NCBI RefSeq assembly: GCF_030065885.1
Contig: NZ_JASJCS010000016.1
Coordinates: 1-64,000 of the forward strand
Origin: Ilumatobacter sp.
GTDB taxonomy: Bacteria; Actinomycetota; Acidimicrobiia; Acidimicrobiales; Ilumatobacteraceae
Direction: 5' to 3'
DNA length: 64,000 nt
The notes under the pieces were generated by a model. That model did not search any database. It was not told the origin of the DNA and saw only the letters and a program-made list of their open reading frames with translations. The number at the start of each line of letters is the position of its first letter. The first letter of the stretch is position 1. A program made the position numbers and the translations under genes. This document shows positions 17,898-25,848 of this stretch, piece by piece.

Positions 17898-17903
17898 CGA
17901 GCA

Positions 17904-18140
17904 TCAGGCGACATCGACGAGCGGTGCCGCCGGCAACGCGACGATGGCAGCGCTGATGCGGGCCACGGCACGCTCGCGCGCCACTTCGGGGGCGCTGCGA
18001 TCGGTGAGCAGCGAGACGATCGCGGGGAGCACGCCGAGGCGCATGGCGTGCTGTGCCAGTGCGGCCAGTTCGGGCTCGGATCGGTCGAGGCCGAACGTGG
18101 CGACCTGTCGGGCGATCGCGGTCGGGTCGATGCGGTTCAT
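17904..18140 (-). CDS. Small hypothetical protein
   Basis: A 78-residue protein that I do not recognise, starting MNRIDPTAIARQVATFGLDR and predicted to be alpha-helical and soluble (ELAALAQHAMRLGVLPAIVSLL). A good GGAGG ribosome binding site lies upstream of the ATG at 18138-18140. Its start is divergent from the LysR regulator gene 100 nt away, an arrangement often seen for genes under that regulator's control. It is convergent with the aldehyde dehydrogenase gene, with only 6 nt between stops. Confidence 0.6.
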   Translation of the reverse strand: MNRIDPTAIARQVATFGLDRSEPELAALAQHAMRLGVLPAIVSLLTDRSAPEVARERAVARISAAIVALPAAPLVDVA

Positions 18141-18240
18141 GTCGCTGCCTCCGTGGGGGGTGGGTGGACGACTCCGACGGTACGGATCGACTTCGATCGA
18201 GTCCAGCGATGATCTTCGAACGAGTCGATCAGGTAGGCTT

Positions 18241-19167
18241 ATGGATGAGATGTGGTCGACCGACATCGAGATCCGGCACCTGGCTGCCTTCCTGGCGGTC
18301 TGCGAGCACCGTTCGTTCGGGCACGCCGCCCGGGCCCTCGGGTACTCGCAGGCTGCCGTGAGCCAGCAGATCGCCGGTCTCGAGCGCACGGTCGGGACCG
18401 CGCTGTTCGATCGTCCCGGTGGGCCCCGACCCGTCGACCTCACCGATGCCGGCCGGCAACTGCTCCCCTACGCCGAGTCGGTGTTCCGGCAGCTCAACGA
18501 GGCCGAGGAGGCGCTCGCCGAGGTCGCCGCCGGTGCTCGCGGCCGTCTTGCGATCGGCTCGTTCGAGAGCGTGTCGGTTGCGATCCTGCCGCGGATCGTC
18601 GCGCTGCTCACCGCCGAGCGGCCGAACCTCGAGCTTGCGCTCACCGAGCACGACAACGCCGAGGTGCTGCTCAAGATGGTCGACGAGGGCGAGCTCGACG
18701 CGACGTTCCTCCCGAACGGCGATGTGCTCGCCGGCTTCGAGCAGCGGCGCCTGATGACCGACCCGTTCGTCGCCGTCGTACCCGCCGACCACGCCGGCGA
18801 CGTCGTCACGATGCGCGAGCTCGGCGACTCGCCGCTGGTCGGCCACGGCGACGGCGATTCGTGCCAGGCCCGCGTCAATGCATCGATCCTCGCCCACGGA
18901 CGATCGCCGCGCTACGTCTTCCGCTCCTCCGACAACGCGGCGCTGCAGGCCATGGTGCGGTCGGGGCTGGGCATCGCCGTGATGCCGTTGCTCGCCGTCG
19001 AGACCGGCGACGACGGCGTCGCCGTGCTCCCGATCGACCCACCGATCCCGCCGCGTGAGGTGACGCTCGCATGGCGGTCACGGGCGACGGTGCCGCCGGC
19101 ACTCGAGCGGTTCGTCGAGCTCGCCGAGCAGGTCTGCGACGAGTTGACCGTCGCGCAGGCCGTCTGA
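18241..19167 (+). CDS. LysR family transcriptional regulator
   Basis: A 308-residue regulator. The winged helix-turn-helix is at residues 8-68 (IRHLAAFLAVCEHRSFGHAARALGYSQAAVSQQIAGLERTVG, given here in parts: FLAVCEHRSFGHAARALG, SQAAVSQQIAGLE). The C-terminal substrate-binding domain runs from about 95 to the end, with the GLGIAVMPLLAVE segment. The start at 18241 is followed three codons later by another possible ATG (18250). Its likely target is the divergent small gene at 17904-18140; the effector is unknown. Confidence 0.9.
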   Translation: MDEMWSTDIEIRHLAAFLAVCEHRSFGHAARALGYSQAAVSQQIAGLERTVGTALFDRPGGPRPVDLTDAGRQLLPYAESVFRQLNEAEEALAEVAAGARGRLAIGSFESVSVAILPRIVALLTAERPNLELALTEHDNAEVLLKMVDEGELDATFLPNGDVLAGFEQRRLMTDPFVAVVPADHAGDVVTMRELGDSPLVGHGDGDSCQARVNASILAHGRSPRYVFRSSDNAALQAMVRSGLGIAVMPLLAVETGDDGVAVLPIDPPIPPREVTLAWRSRATVPPALERFVELAEQVCDELTVAQAV

Positions 19168-19191
19168 TCCCGTCCGCCCGATCGTTCCCGG

Positions 19192-19575
19192 TCAGTCGAG
19201 ATCCGACTCGAAGAGGCAGAACGGGTGACCGTCGGGATCGAGCATCACCCAGACGCCGGGCTGCGGCTGGTGCTCGGCGACGGTCGCGCCGGCAGCGACC
19301 GCCTCGCCGATCGCCGCGTCCAGGTCGTCGGTGGCGATGTCGAGGTGGATCATGATCTGCTGCTCGCCCACACGTGACGGCCACACGGGAGGCACGTATG
19401 CCGCGTCCTCGTGGAACGAGAGACCGTGTGACCGACCGTCGGGACGGAGCACGACCCAACCCGGCTCACTCGCCCGCCGCGGCCAGCCCAGCAGTCGTTC
19501 GTAGAACGCCGCCAGCGCCTGCGCGTCGCGCGTGGCGAGCACGGTGCCGGCGACTCGGAAGCGAGGCGTGGTCAT
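19192..19575 (-). CDS. VOC/glyoxalase-superfamily protein
   Basis: A 127-residue protein with the vicinal oxygen chelate fold: an N-terminal GTVLATRDAQALAAFYERLLGW module and a C-terminal GVWVMLDPDGHPFCLFES module. Conserved metal-site positions include H in IMIHLDIATDD and E in LFES. No substrate can be named. The ATG at 19575 overlaps the stop of the upstream GNAT gene as ATGA, so the two are probably coupled. It is convergent with the LysR gene. Confidence 0.82.
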   Translation of the reverse strand: MTTPRFRVAGTVLATRDAQALAAFYERLLGWPRRASEPGWVVLRPDGRSHGLSFHEDAAYVPPVWPSRVGEQQIMIHLDIATDDLDAAIGEAVAAGATVAEHQPQPGVWVMLDPDGHPFCLFESDLD

Positions 19576-20147
19576 CGTGCGGGCCGCAGCATGCCCCACA
19601 TGTGCGGGCCAGGATCATCGCCGGCGCGGAGGTCCCACTCGGTGCGGACCTCGAAGCCGTGGCGGCGGTAGTAGGCGACATTCTCGACGGACTCGGTCTC
19701 GAGATAGCACGGCAGACCGGCGGCATCGGCCTGCTCGAACACGACATCCATGAGGGCCGCGCCGAGGCCCTGCCGCTGCCAGTCGGGGTGGGTGGCGAGC
19801 ATGTTGAGGTACCAGTGCGGCTCCGGCGGGGTGTTCGCCTCGAGCGCGGCGCGGATCGCTCCGAACCGTTCGAGCCGCCAGGGCGGATGCTCGACGGCGG
19901 GCGCCTCGACGTCGACCTCCGGGCGGCCGGGCGGCACCCAGCCCGCCATCGCGACCCCGTCCTCGGTGCACCACAGCGAGCCGGTCGCCTGCCACCGACG
20001 GCACATGAACTCGACGAGGCCCGGCTGCAGTTCGAAGTACTCGTCGTCGGGGAAGAACCACCGCATCACCGGGTCGTGGGCGAACGCGAGCGTCGCGGTC
20101 CGCGTCAACCGGGCGATGTCGGACTCGCTCGCCAGCCGCACCACCAC
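19572..20147 (-). CDS. GNAT family N-acetyltransferase
   Basis: A 191-residue acetyltransferase. It opens with VRLASESDIARLTRTATLAFAHDPVMRWFFPDDEYF (the first part of a typical GNAT N-terminus) and has the acetyl-CoA loop ATHPDWQRQGLGAALMDVV, then LPCYLETESVENVAYYRRHGF. The start is a GTG; three GTG codons in a row (20139-20147) make the exact choice uncertain, and an in-frame extension into the thiolase gene is rejected. It lies just after a 33-nt palindrome and the thiolase stop, and 4 nt overlap couples it to the VOC gene. Confidence 0.8.
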   Translation of the reverse strand: MVVRLASESDIARLTRTATLAFAHDPVMRWFFPDDEYFELQPGLVEFMCRRWQATGSLWCTEDGVAMAGWVPPGRPEVDVEAPAVEHPPWRLERFGAIRAALEANTPPEPHWYLNMLATHPDWQRQGLGAALMDVVFEQADAAGLPCYLETESVENVAYYRRHGFEVRTEWDLRAGDDPGPHMWGMLRPAR

Positions 20148-20149
20148 GA

Positions 20150-20182
20150 CGTTACAGGGGGTGTCTGACACCTTCTGTAACG
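20150..20182. repeat. 33-nt near-perfect palindrome between thiolase and GNAT genes
   Basis: The arms GTTACAG/CTGTAAC and GGTGTC/GACACC are symmetric about position 20166, with only two G-T mismatched pairs. The element falls between the thiolase stop (20186) and the GNAT start (20147) on the minus strand. It has no T-run. It could be a terminator-like hairpin, an operator, or one copy of a dispersed palindromic (REP-like) element. Confidence 0.6.
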
Positions 20183-20185
20183 GTT

Positions 20186-21331
20186 CTACAGGCGTTCGAT
20201 GATGGTCACGTTGGCCTGGCCGCCGCCTTCGCACATCGTCTGGAGGCCGTAGCGGCCGCCGGTGCGCTCGAGCTCGTTCAGCAGCGTCGTCATCAGCCGC
20301 GCGCCGGTGGCGCCCAGCGGGTGGCCGAGCGCAATTGCGCCGCCGTTGACGTTGATCTGCTCGTGCTCGAAGTCGGTCTCGCGCAGCCACGCCATCGGCA
20401 CCGGCGCAAACGCCTCGTTGATCTCGACGAGGTCGATGTCGCTGGCTTTCATGCCGGTCTTGGCCAGCGCCCGATGCGTGGCGGGAATCGGCGCCGACAG
20501 CATCATGATCGGGTCGTCGGCGAGGACCGACATGTGATGGATCCGGGCCCGCGGCGTGAGCCCGTGCTCGTCGACGGCACGCTCGTTGGCGATCAGCATC
20601 GCCGCCGAGCCGTCGGAGATCTGGCTGGCGACCGCCGCGGTCAGCTTGCCGTCGGGCGTCAGCGTCGGCAGCGAGCGGATCTTGTCGAGGTCGGGCTCGC
20701 GCGGGCCCTCGTCGCGGTCGAGGCCGTCGAGCGGCACGATCTCGTTGTCGAACCGGCCCTCGGCCTGCGCCCGCAACGCCCGCTCGTGGGACTCGACGGC
20801 GAACGCCTCCATCTCCTTGCGCGTGAGGTCCCACTTGTCGACCATCATCTCGGCGCCGCGGAACTGAGTGACGTCACCGGTGCCGTACCGCGTCGTCCAG
20901 CCGGTCGAGCCGGTGAACGGATCGAAGTCCTCGGGCTGGCCGATCGTGAACGACGACGTGATCGGCACCATCGACATGTTCTGCACGCCGCCGGCGACGA
21001 CGAGATCCATCGTGCCCGACATCACCGCCTGCGCAGCGAAGTGCACCGACTGCTGGGCCGAGCCGCACTGCCGGTCGATCGTCACGCCGGGGACGTGCTC
21101 GGGCAACCCGGCGGCGAGCCAGCACGTGCGAGCGATGCAACCGGCCTGCACGCCGATCGAGTCGACGTTGCCGAACACACAGTCGTCGACCGCGTTGGGG
21201 TCGACGCCGCTGCGCTCGATCAGCGACTTGATCGCGTGCCCACCGATGTCGGCGGGATGGATCTGGGAGAGACCGCCGCCCCGGCGACCCACGGGAGTGC
21301 GGACGGCATCGACGATGAACGCTTCGGACAT
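20186..21331 (-). CDS. Acetyl-CoA acetyltransferase (thiolase)
   Basis: A 381-residue thiolase. The acyl-accepting cysteine is C89 in TIDRQCGSAQQSVHF. The second active-site segments are INVNGGAIALGHPLGATGAR with the catalytic histidine and the final MCEGGGQANVTIIERL cysteine. The N-terminus AFIVDAVRTPVGRRGG is typical. It likely serves acetoacetyl-CoA formation or beta-oxidation; partner genes are not adjacent. ATG 21331 is the family start; longer in-frame starts extend into low-similarity sequence. Confidence 0.92.
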   Translation of the reverse strand: MSEAFIVDAVRTPVGRRGGGLSQIHPADIGGHAIKSLIERSGVDPNAVDDCVFGNVDSIGVQAGCIARTCWLAAGLPEHVPGVTIDRQCGSAQQSVHFAAQAVMSGTMDLVVAGGVQNMSMVPITSSFTIGQPEDFDPFTGSTGWTTRYGTGDVTQFRGAEMMVDKWDLTRKEMEAFAVESHERALRAQAEGRFDNEIVPLDGLDRDEGPREPDLDKIRSLPTLTPDGKLTAAVASQISDGSAAMLIANERAVDEHGLTPRARIHHMSVLADDPIMMLSAPIPATHRALAKTGMKASDIDLVEINEAFAPVPMAWLRETDFEHEQINVNGGAIALGHPLGATGARLMTTLLNELERTGGRYGLQTMCEGGGQANVTIIERL

Positions 21332-21872
21332 GGCCGCGACGCTACGCCGCGGCGGGGCGCCGGCGAGACCCGTGGCACCGCCGATCCCTCGCGGGCCGAT
21401 GATCGGCAGCCGGGTAGGTTTCCCGCAGCAGTCGACAGCTGGCGCGGCCTGCGCGGCGGCCCGCACGTCGCCAGCTTGCTGCAGCGAGCGCTGGGACGAG
21501 ACGTCGCTCGCGAGCCGAGCAACGGCGCTCGACGTTGGACGACCGGTCTGACCAGGCACGTTGCGGGCCAAGGCCCAGTGCGCTCGGGACCTTCGGCCCT
21601 CATCAATTGCTCCCGCAACGATCATCATGGCAACCGGGCGCCGGTCATCCTCGAGGCGTTGACCGCCGGACGCCGTCGAGGGGCAAGCAGCTCGAAACGA
21701 ACTGATCCCGCCCAGCGTTTCGACAACCCCGGGCGGGCCTCTCCAGGGAGGGACCCGCTCGGGGTGCTTGCGAGCGTGGGCGCGCCGCCGGGCTCATCAC
21801 GGGTCCCGGGGACCTTCGCCTCTCGCCGTGCGGCGTCGCAACCGTCACGATGGCAGTGGAGAGAGGACGACC
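21332..21872. other. 541-nt intergenic region with two DosR-like boxes
   Basis: No convincing gene is seen on either strand. Two related motifs stand out: GGGACCTTCGGCCCT at 21586-21600 and GGGACCTTCGCC at 21809-21820. They resemble the DosR/DevR dormancy-regulator box of mycobacteria (GGGAC-N4-GGCCC/GTCCC). The second lies about 55 nt before the small gene at 21873. The match is by eye, and no DosR homologue is in the window. Confidence 0.35.
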
Positions 21873-22052
21873 ATGAAGCTGTACTCCACCTCGGACCCCA
21901 CGACTCGGCCGCGGCCTGCGCGCGTGGACTACTGCTCGCGCGCCTGGGAGGACGCGATCGGCACCGGGTACCAGATCTCGCCGTCCCGCTTCGTGCTCGA
22001 CATCGTCGCCCGGCAGAACCGCCGCGGCTACTGCTCGACGCACCGGCGCTGA
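21873..22052 (+). CDS. Small hypothetical protein
   Basis: A 59-residue basic protein that I do not recognise, beginning MKLYSTSDPTTRPRPARVDY and ending RRGYCSTHRR. GAGAGAGGA just upstream of the ATG acts as a plausible ribosome binding site. It holds two cysteines. It lies upstream of the permease promoter and downstream of two DosR-like motifs. Codon use resembles neighbouring genes, but the short length leaves real doubt. Confidence 0.45.
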   Translation: MKLYSTSDPTTRPRPARVDYCSRAWEDAIGTGYQISPSRFVLDIVARQNRRGYCSTHRR

Positions 22053-22112
22053 CCAGCGACGAGCCGCCCGCGCCGACGGGCGCCGACGGAACGCGGCACC
22101 ACCCGTGACGTA

Positions 22113-22159
22113 TTGACATCAGTCGATCCGTTGCTACGATCATATCGATGATCATCGAT
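22113..22159 (+). promoter_or_regulatory. Promoter and 16-bp palindromic operator of the permease gene
   Basis: A near-consensus sigma-70 promoter is visible: TTGACA at 22113-22118, a 16-nt spacer, and TACGAT at 22135-22140. Directly downstream, over the expected start site, is a perfect 16-bp palindrome ATCGATGATCATCGAT (22144-22159). The arrangement fits repression by a small winged-helix metal sensor of the ArsR/SmtB type. No such regulator gene is adjacent. The permease GTG lies 14 nt further on. Confidence 0.65.
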
Positions 22160-22173
22160 GCGAAGGACCGACC

Positions 22174-23142
22174 GTGTCGTGGCTGACCGACCTCCTCGGG
22201 CGGGTGGGCGATGACGTACTCGGCACCTTCCGCAACGTCTGGCCCTTCCTGGCGATCGCCGTGGTGGTCGCCGCCGCGGTGCCGGTCTACGTAGGGCTCG
22301 ATCGCGTCTCGGTGCTGCTGCGTCGCAAGTGGTGGCTGGCGACGTTCGGTGCGGTGGCGCTGGCGACGCTCACCCCGTTCTGCTCGTGCGGCACCACCGC
22401 CGTGCTGCTCGGGATGATCGCCTCGTCGTCGCCGTGGGCGCCGCTGGTGGCGTTCATGGTGTCGTCGCCGCTGACCAGTCCGTCCGAGCTCGTGTTCTCC
22501 GCCGGGCTCTTCGGGTGGTCGTTCGCCCTCGTGTTCTTCGTCGGCACCATCGTGCTCGGTGTCGGCGCCGGTCTGGTGGCCCACGCCATCGAGCGGACGG
22601 GCTGGCTGGCGGGCCAAGCGCGGGTGCAGCCGGAGGCCGGGTCGTGTTCGACGGACGGCGCCCGCCCGCCGGCTACCCACTCGGTCGGCGCGGCGGTGGC
22701 GAACACCGTGCCGGCTGCGCCGTGGCACGAGCGCCTGAGGCTTCCCGACTACGGACGTGAGGTGTGGACACTCGGCCGCCGGCTGCTCGTGTTCTTCTTC
22801 GCCTACACCGCGATCGGCTACCTGATGATCGAGGCGATCCCGACCGCCTGGCTGACCGACCACCTCGGCGGCGACTCCCCGCTCGCCGTGCCGCTCGCCG
22901 CGCTGCTCGGCATCCCCGTGTACCTCAACACCGAAGGCTCACTCCCCCTCGTCGCCACACTCGTCGACGGCGGCATGGGACCTGGCCCGGCGCTGGCGTT
23001 CATCGTGACCGGCGCCGGCACGAGCGTCGGCGCGATCACCGGCCTGTTCGTGATCGCCCGGGCGCGGGTCGTCGCACTCGTGGTCGCGCTGTTGATCGTC
23101 GGCGCGGTCCTGCTCGGCTGGACCGGCCAGCTGCTGCTGTAG
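22174..23142 (+). CDS. Permease of the DUF318/UPF0718 (ArsP-like) family
   Basis: A 322-residue integral membrane protein with about eight hydrophobic segments in two halves separated by a variable loop (about residues 150-185). The family motif TPFCSCGTTAVLLG gives cysteines C70 and C72, and the second half carries IPVYLNTEGSLPL. Relatives include the methylarsenite exporter ArsP and thioredoxin-linked permeases. The CxC pair and the operator-like promoter fit metal or metalloid efflux, but the substrate is not proven. The GTG at 22174 is the only start consistent with the promoter. Confidence 0.82.
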   Translation: MSWLTDLLGRVGDDVLGTFRNVWPFLAIAVVVAAAVPVYVGLDRVSVLLRRKWWLATFGAVALATLTPFCSCGTTAVLLGMIASSSPWAPLVAFMVSSPLTSPSELVFSAGLFGWSFALVFFVGTIVLGVGAGLVAHAIERTGWLAGQARVQPEAGSCSTDGARPPATHSVGAAVANTVPAAPWHERLRLPDYGREVWTLGRRLLVFFFAYTAIGYLMIEAIPTAWLTDHLGGDSPLAVPLAALLGIPVYLNTEGSLPLVATLVDGGMGPGPALAFIVTGAGTSVGAITGLFVIARARVVALVVALLIVGAVLLGWTGQLLL

Positions 23143-23215
23143 CCAGCCGATTCGCAGAATCCCGACCGGGATCGCGCCGGCGAGCCAGTAGGTTGAGTGG
23201 TGACATACCGTTCAC

Positions 23216-23592
23216 GGGGCTGACTGGTTTCGACATCAGAACTGTTGGGCGGGTTTGCGACCCGAGTTGCTCAGACTCGCTAAACGGGGCAACCCAAAGA
23301 ATTGCCGATGAGCAGTTCACTCTCGCCGCCTGATCCTCAGGTGAGCGCAGAGTCATCGTGAGCAGAAATGCCGCACGGGGCCAGTCAGCTACAGCCCGGC
23401 AACAGAAGTAGCCGATGACGGCGGGAAAGACCGCTGACGGCGAGAAAGACCGCTGACTCCCGGGAAAGCTCGGGCGTTGATCGCAAGATCAGCTGACCCG
23501 CCAGCGAGCCAGCGTCAGGCTCAGCGCCGGGAATGGTCGTAGCGGATCCGTTCACGGACTGGTGGACGGGGGTTCGATTCCCCCCAGCTCCA
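23216..23592 (+). ncRNA. ssrA: Transfer-messenger RNA (tmRNA)
   Basis: The 5' end GGGGCTGACTGGTTTCGAC and the 3' end GGGGTTCGATTCCCCCCAGCTCCA form the tRNA-like domain. The acceptor stem GGGGCU/AGCUCC includes the G3-U70 wobble required for alanyl-tRNA synthetase. The tag reading frame ends CTCGCCGCCTGA, giving the usual LAA terminus; read from a GCA resume codon it would be ATQRIADEQFTLAA. The 3' CCA is not fully encoded (the genome reads ACGA after the stem), so it must be added after transcription. tmRNA with SmpB rescues stalled ribosomes. The length is 377 nt. Confidence 0.95.
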
Positions 23593-23613
23593 CGAAAAGC
23601 GCCATCTACCAGG
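23582..23613 (+). repeat. Left copy of a 32-nt direct repeat at the ssrA 3' end (candidate attL)
   Basis: The sequence starts CCCCAGCTCCACGAA in the ssrA acceptor arm and ends CATCTACCAGG. It matches 26049-26080 at 30 of 32 positions. tmRNA 3' ends are well-known integration sites for islands and phages, and such insertions leave this kind of repeat at both borders. Confidence 0.7.
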
Positions 23614-23620
23614 GTAGATG
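23603..23620 (+). terminator. Hairpin downstream of ssrA
   Basis: A perfect 8-bp stem CATCTACC/GGTAGATG with a 2-nt loop starts 11 nt after the tmRNA 3' end. It is placed where the ssrA terminator should be, though it has no T-run. The right-hand repeat copy at 26049-26080 holds only the left arm of this hairpin. Confidence 0.5.
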
Positions 23621-23837
23621 CCGCGGATAGACGGAGGCTCGTACCCCGAATCCAGGCCCAAGCCGGTCGCGCTCGTCGATGAGCTGATCGACGCCTTGCT
23701 GCGGAGGGATCCGATCCGGCGTCGGGGATCGACGATGCGGACCGTGATCGATCGCCCGTGCAAGGACGCCGACCGAGCCAGATCGAGTGGCAGCAAGGAC
23801 GACGGACACGACCGATGTCGACGAGTAGGCTCCGCGG

Positions 23838-24356
23838 GTGGTGCAACGTTGTCGCACCTCCCGTGCGTTGAGGTTCGCGGGTGTCGGGCTCGCGATGGTC
23901 GGGTTGGTCGCGTGCGGCGACACCGGTCCGCTCAGCTCCGGGGATGCAGTCGACGCGGCGACCTACGAGGCAGTGATCGATCGGTTCATGCCGCCGCCCC
24001 GGAGTTCGGGATCGACGCAGGTCGTCTACGTGGCCGGCGTCGGCGGGGCCACGTTGTCGTTGGACGATCAGGTCAAGATCATCGACAGCTTCGAGGCGGA
24101 GTACGACGTGCGCTTCGTCGACGACTTCGACGCGGCGGTGGACCCCGATCTCGATGGCGCTCCGCCACGTGACGACGGTGTGCTGATCGGCGTTGGCAAG
24201 ATCACCGACGCCCCACCTCATACCGTTCGCGTCGAGGTCTACGTCGCTGCCGATGAGATCGATGCACAACTGGTGACGGTTGTTCACCAGGCGGGCGTCT
24301 GGGTGATCGATGCCGTCGAGCCGGTCGAACCCGAGGTACTCGTCGGCGATGAGTGA
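23838..24356 (+). CDS. Hypothetical lipoprotein
   Basis: A 172-residue protein of unknown function. The N-terminus is a lipoprotein signal: basic residues, a hydrophobic core, and the lipobox LVAC with the lipidated cysteine at residue 26. The mature part is acidic, with VVYVAGVGGATLSLDDQVKIID and a predicted alpha/beta content. The start is GTG at 23838. The last codons overlap the MFS gene by 8 nt, so the two are cotranscribed. Both lie inside the ssrA-flanking repeats. Confidence 0.72.
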   Translation: MVQRCRTSRALRFAGVGLAMVGLVACGDTGPLSSGDAVDAATYEAVIDRFMPPPRSSGSTQVVYVAGVGGATLSLDDQVKIIDSFEAEYDVRFVDDFDAAVDPDLDGAPPRDDGVLIGVGKITDAPPHTVRVEVYVAADEIDAQLVTVVHQAGVWVIDAVEPVEPEVLVGDE

Positions 24357-25848
24357 GGCGACGGCTCACAGGGGTGCCGACCCCGCCAATTCCGATCGAC
24401 TGCGAACTCGTCTGCGCCAGCCGGCTGGATTCGTTCGGAGCTGGTTTCTCGGTCCTGCGCGACTCTCCCGGCTGACCATCACCCACTGCGCGCACAGCGC
24501 AGCCGAAGCCTTCTTCACGGTGTCGATGGCCGGATCGATCTTCTTCAGCGTGTCCGCCGAGGCTGCCCGCCCACGCGTGCTGCTCTTCCTCGTGCTGACG
24601 CTCGCGCCGTTCCTGGTGATGGCGCCCCTGGTCGGCCCGGTCGTCGATCGTGTCCGCGGTGGGCTGGCGACCACCATGGTTGCCACGTTCATGCTTCGGG
24701 CCGCACTGGCGTGGTTGTTGGCCGAGCACCTGCGGACGCTGCTCCTGTTCCCGCTCGCGTTCGGCGTGCTCGTCGTCGCGAAGACCTACACCGTCTCGCG
24801 CAACGCGCTCCTACCGTCGCTGGTCGACGATCAGCAGGATCTGGTGTCGGCGAACGCTCGTCTCTCACGCAGTGCCACGATCGCGGGCGCGGTCGCGGCC
24901 GGCATGGCCGTGTGGCTGTATTCGGTGTCCTCAGGAGTGTGGACGCTGCGCATCGGCGCGCTGGTCTACGTGTTCGGGGCGCTGGCAGCGTGGCGGGTGC
25001 GATCGGTCGCACGCCCGATCGCACCGATCGACCCGAGCGCCCTCCTCGAACTCGCCCGCCCGGACGTGTCGGGAGCGGTCTGGGACATGATGGTGCTGCG
25101 AGCCGCCATCGGATTCGCCCTGTTCCAGTTCGGGTTCTCACTGCGATCCGATGGAGAGCCGACCTGGGTCTTCGGCTCACTGATCCTCGCGAACGGTGTC
25201 GGCGCGTTCGTCGGCACCCTGATCGCGCCGTTGATGCGCCGGCGTCTCACGGAGCGGTCGATGTTCACAGTTGCACTCATCGGCCCCGCGATCATGACCG
25301 CGATCTGCGGTGTGGCGTTCAACCGCATCACGCTCGTGCTGACGGTCTTGGTGCTCGGGGTGGCGGTGAGCGTCGGCCGGCGGGCGCTCGACGCGACGAT
25401 CCAGACGAAAGCGCCAGGTGCCCGCCGCGGCCAGGTCTATGCCAGCCTGGAGACGCGTCTCGAACTGGCTTGGGTCGCCGCCGCGTGTCTTGCGGTTGCA
25501 GTACGTGTTGCGACGTGGGTCGGCGTGCTGGCGCTGGCGGGGTTCTTGGCCTTCGTCACGCTGTTGCACCTCCGGCGACGAAGGGGACTCAGCATCCTCC
25601 GCCCGGTCGTGGCCACACCATTGGCCGAACGCCTGCTGATGAGGGCCGACACGCTCGCCGACCATGGCTTCTACGACGAGGCGATCGTGGTCGCGCGGGC
25701 AGCAGCCGAGGCGGCCGAGTCCCGCCACCGGCAAGAGCCGCTCGATCGGAGCGATTCGACCGACTCGTCCAGCGAGTCCGACCTTCGCTCCGCCGCGGCC
25801 GCCTCGATCGAGCGTGCCCGCCGCCGGATCGATCCCACGCCCCCGTGA
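24349..25848 (+). CDS. MFS-type transporter with soluble C-terminal tail
   Basis: A 499-residue membrane protein. About ten to twelve hydrophobic segments cover residues 45-420 (FLVLTLAPFLVMAPLVGPVVDRV, the loop after the second segment, resembles the conserved MFS G-x-x-x-D-R loop). A charged cytoplasmic tail of about 80 residues is rich in Ala, Ser and Asp/Glu. The transported compound is unknown. The ATG at 24349 overlaps the lipoprotein gene by 8 nt. Confidence 0.75.
   Translation: MSEATAHRGADPANSDRLRTRLRQPAGFVRSWFLGPARLSRLTITHCAHSAAEAFFTVSMAGSIFFSVSAEAARPRVLLFLVLTLAPFLVMAPLVGPVVDRVRGGLATTMVATFMLRAALAWLLAEHLRTLLLFPLAFGVLVVAKTYTVSRNALLPSLVDDQQDLVSANARLSRSATIAGAVAAGMAVWLYSVSSGVWTLRIGALVYVFGALAAWRVRSVARPIAPIDPSALLELARPDVSGAVWDMMVLRAAIGFALFQFGFSLRSDGEPTWVFGSLILANGVGAFVGTLIAPLMRRRLTERSMFTVALIGPAIMTAICGVAFNRITLVLTVLVLGVAVSVGRRALDATIQTKAPGARRGQVYASLETRLELAWVAAACLAVAVRVATWVGVLALAGFLAFVTLLHLRRRRGLSILRPVVATPLAERLLMRADTLADHGFYDEAIVVARAAAEAAESRHRQEPLDRSDSTDSSSESDLRSAAAASIERARRRIDPTPP

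Noticed and set aside
23521-23796. Minus-strand open frame with GESNPRPPV
   Set aside because: This peptide is the reverse reading of the tmRNA T-arm and acceptor, a known cause of false protein calls at tRNA-like genes.
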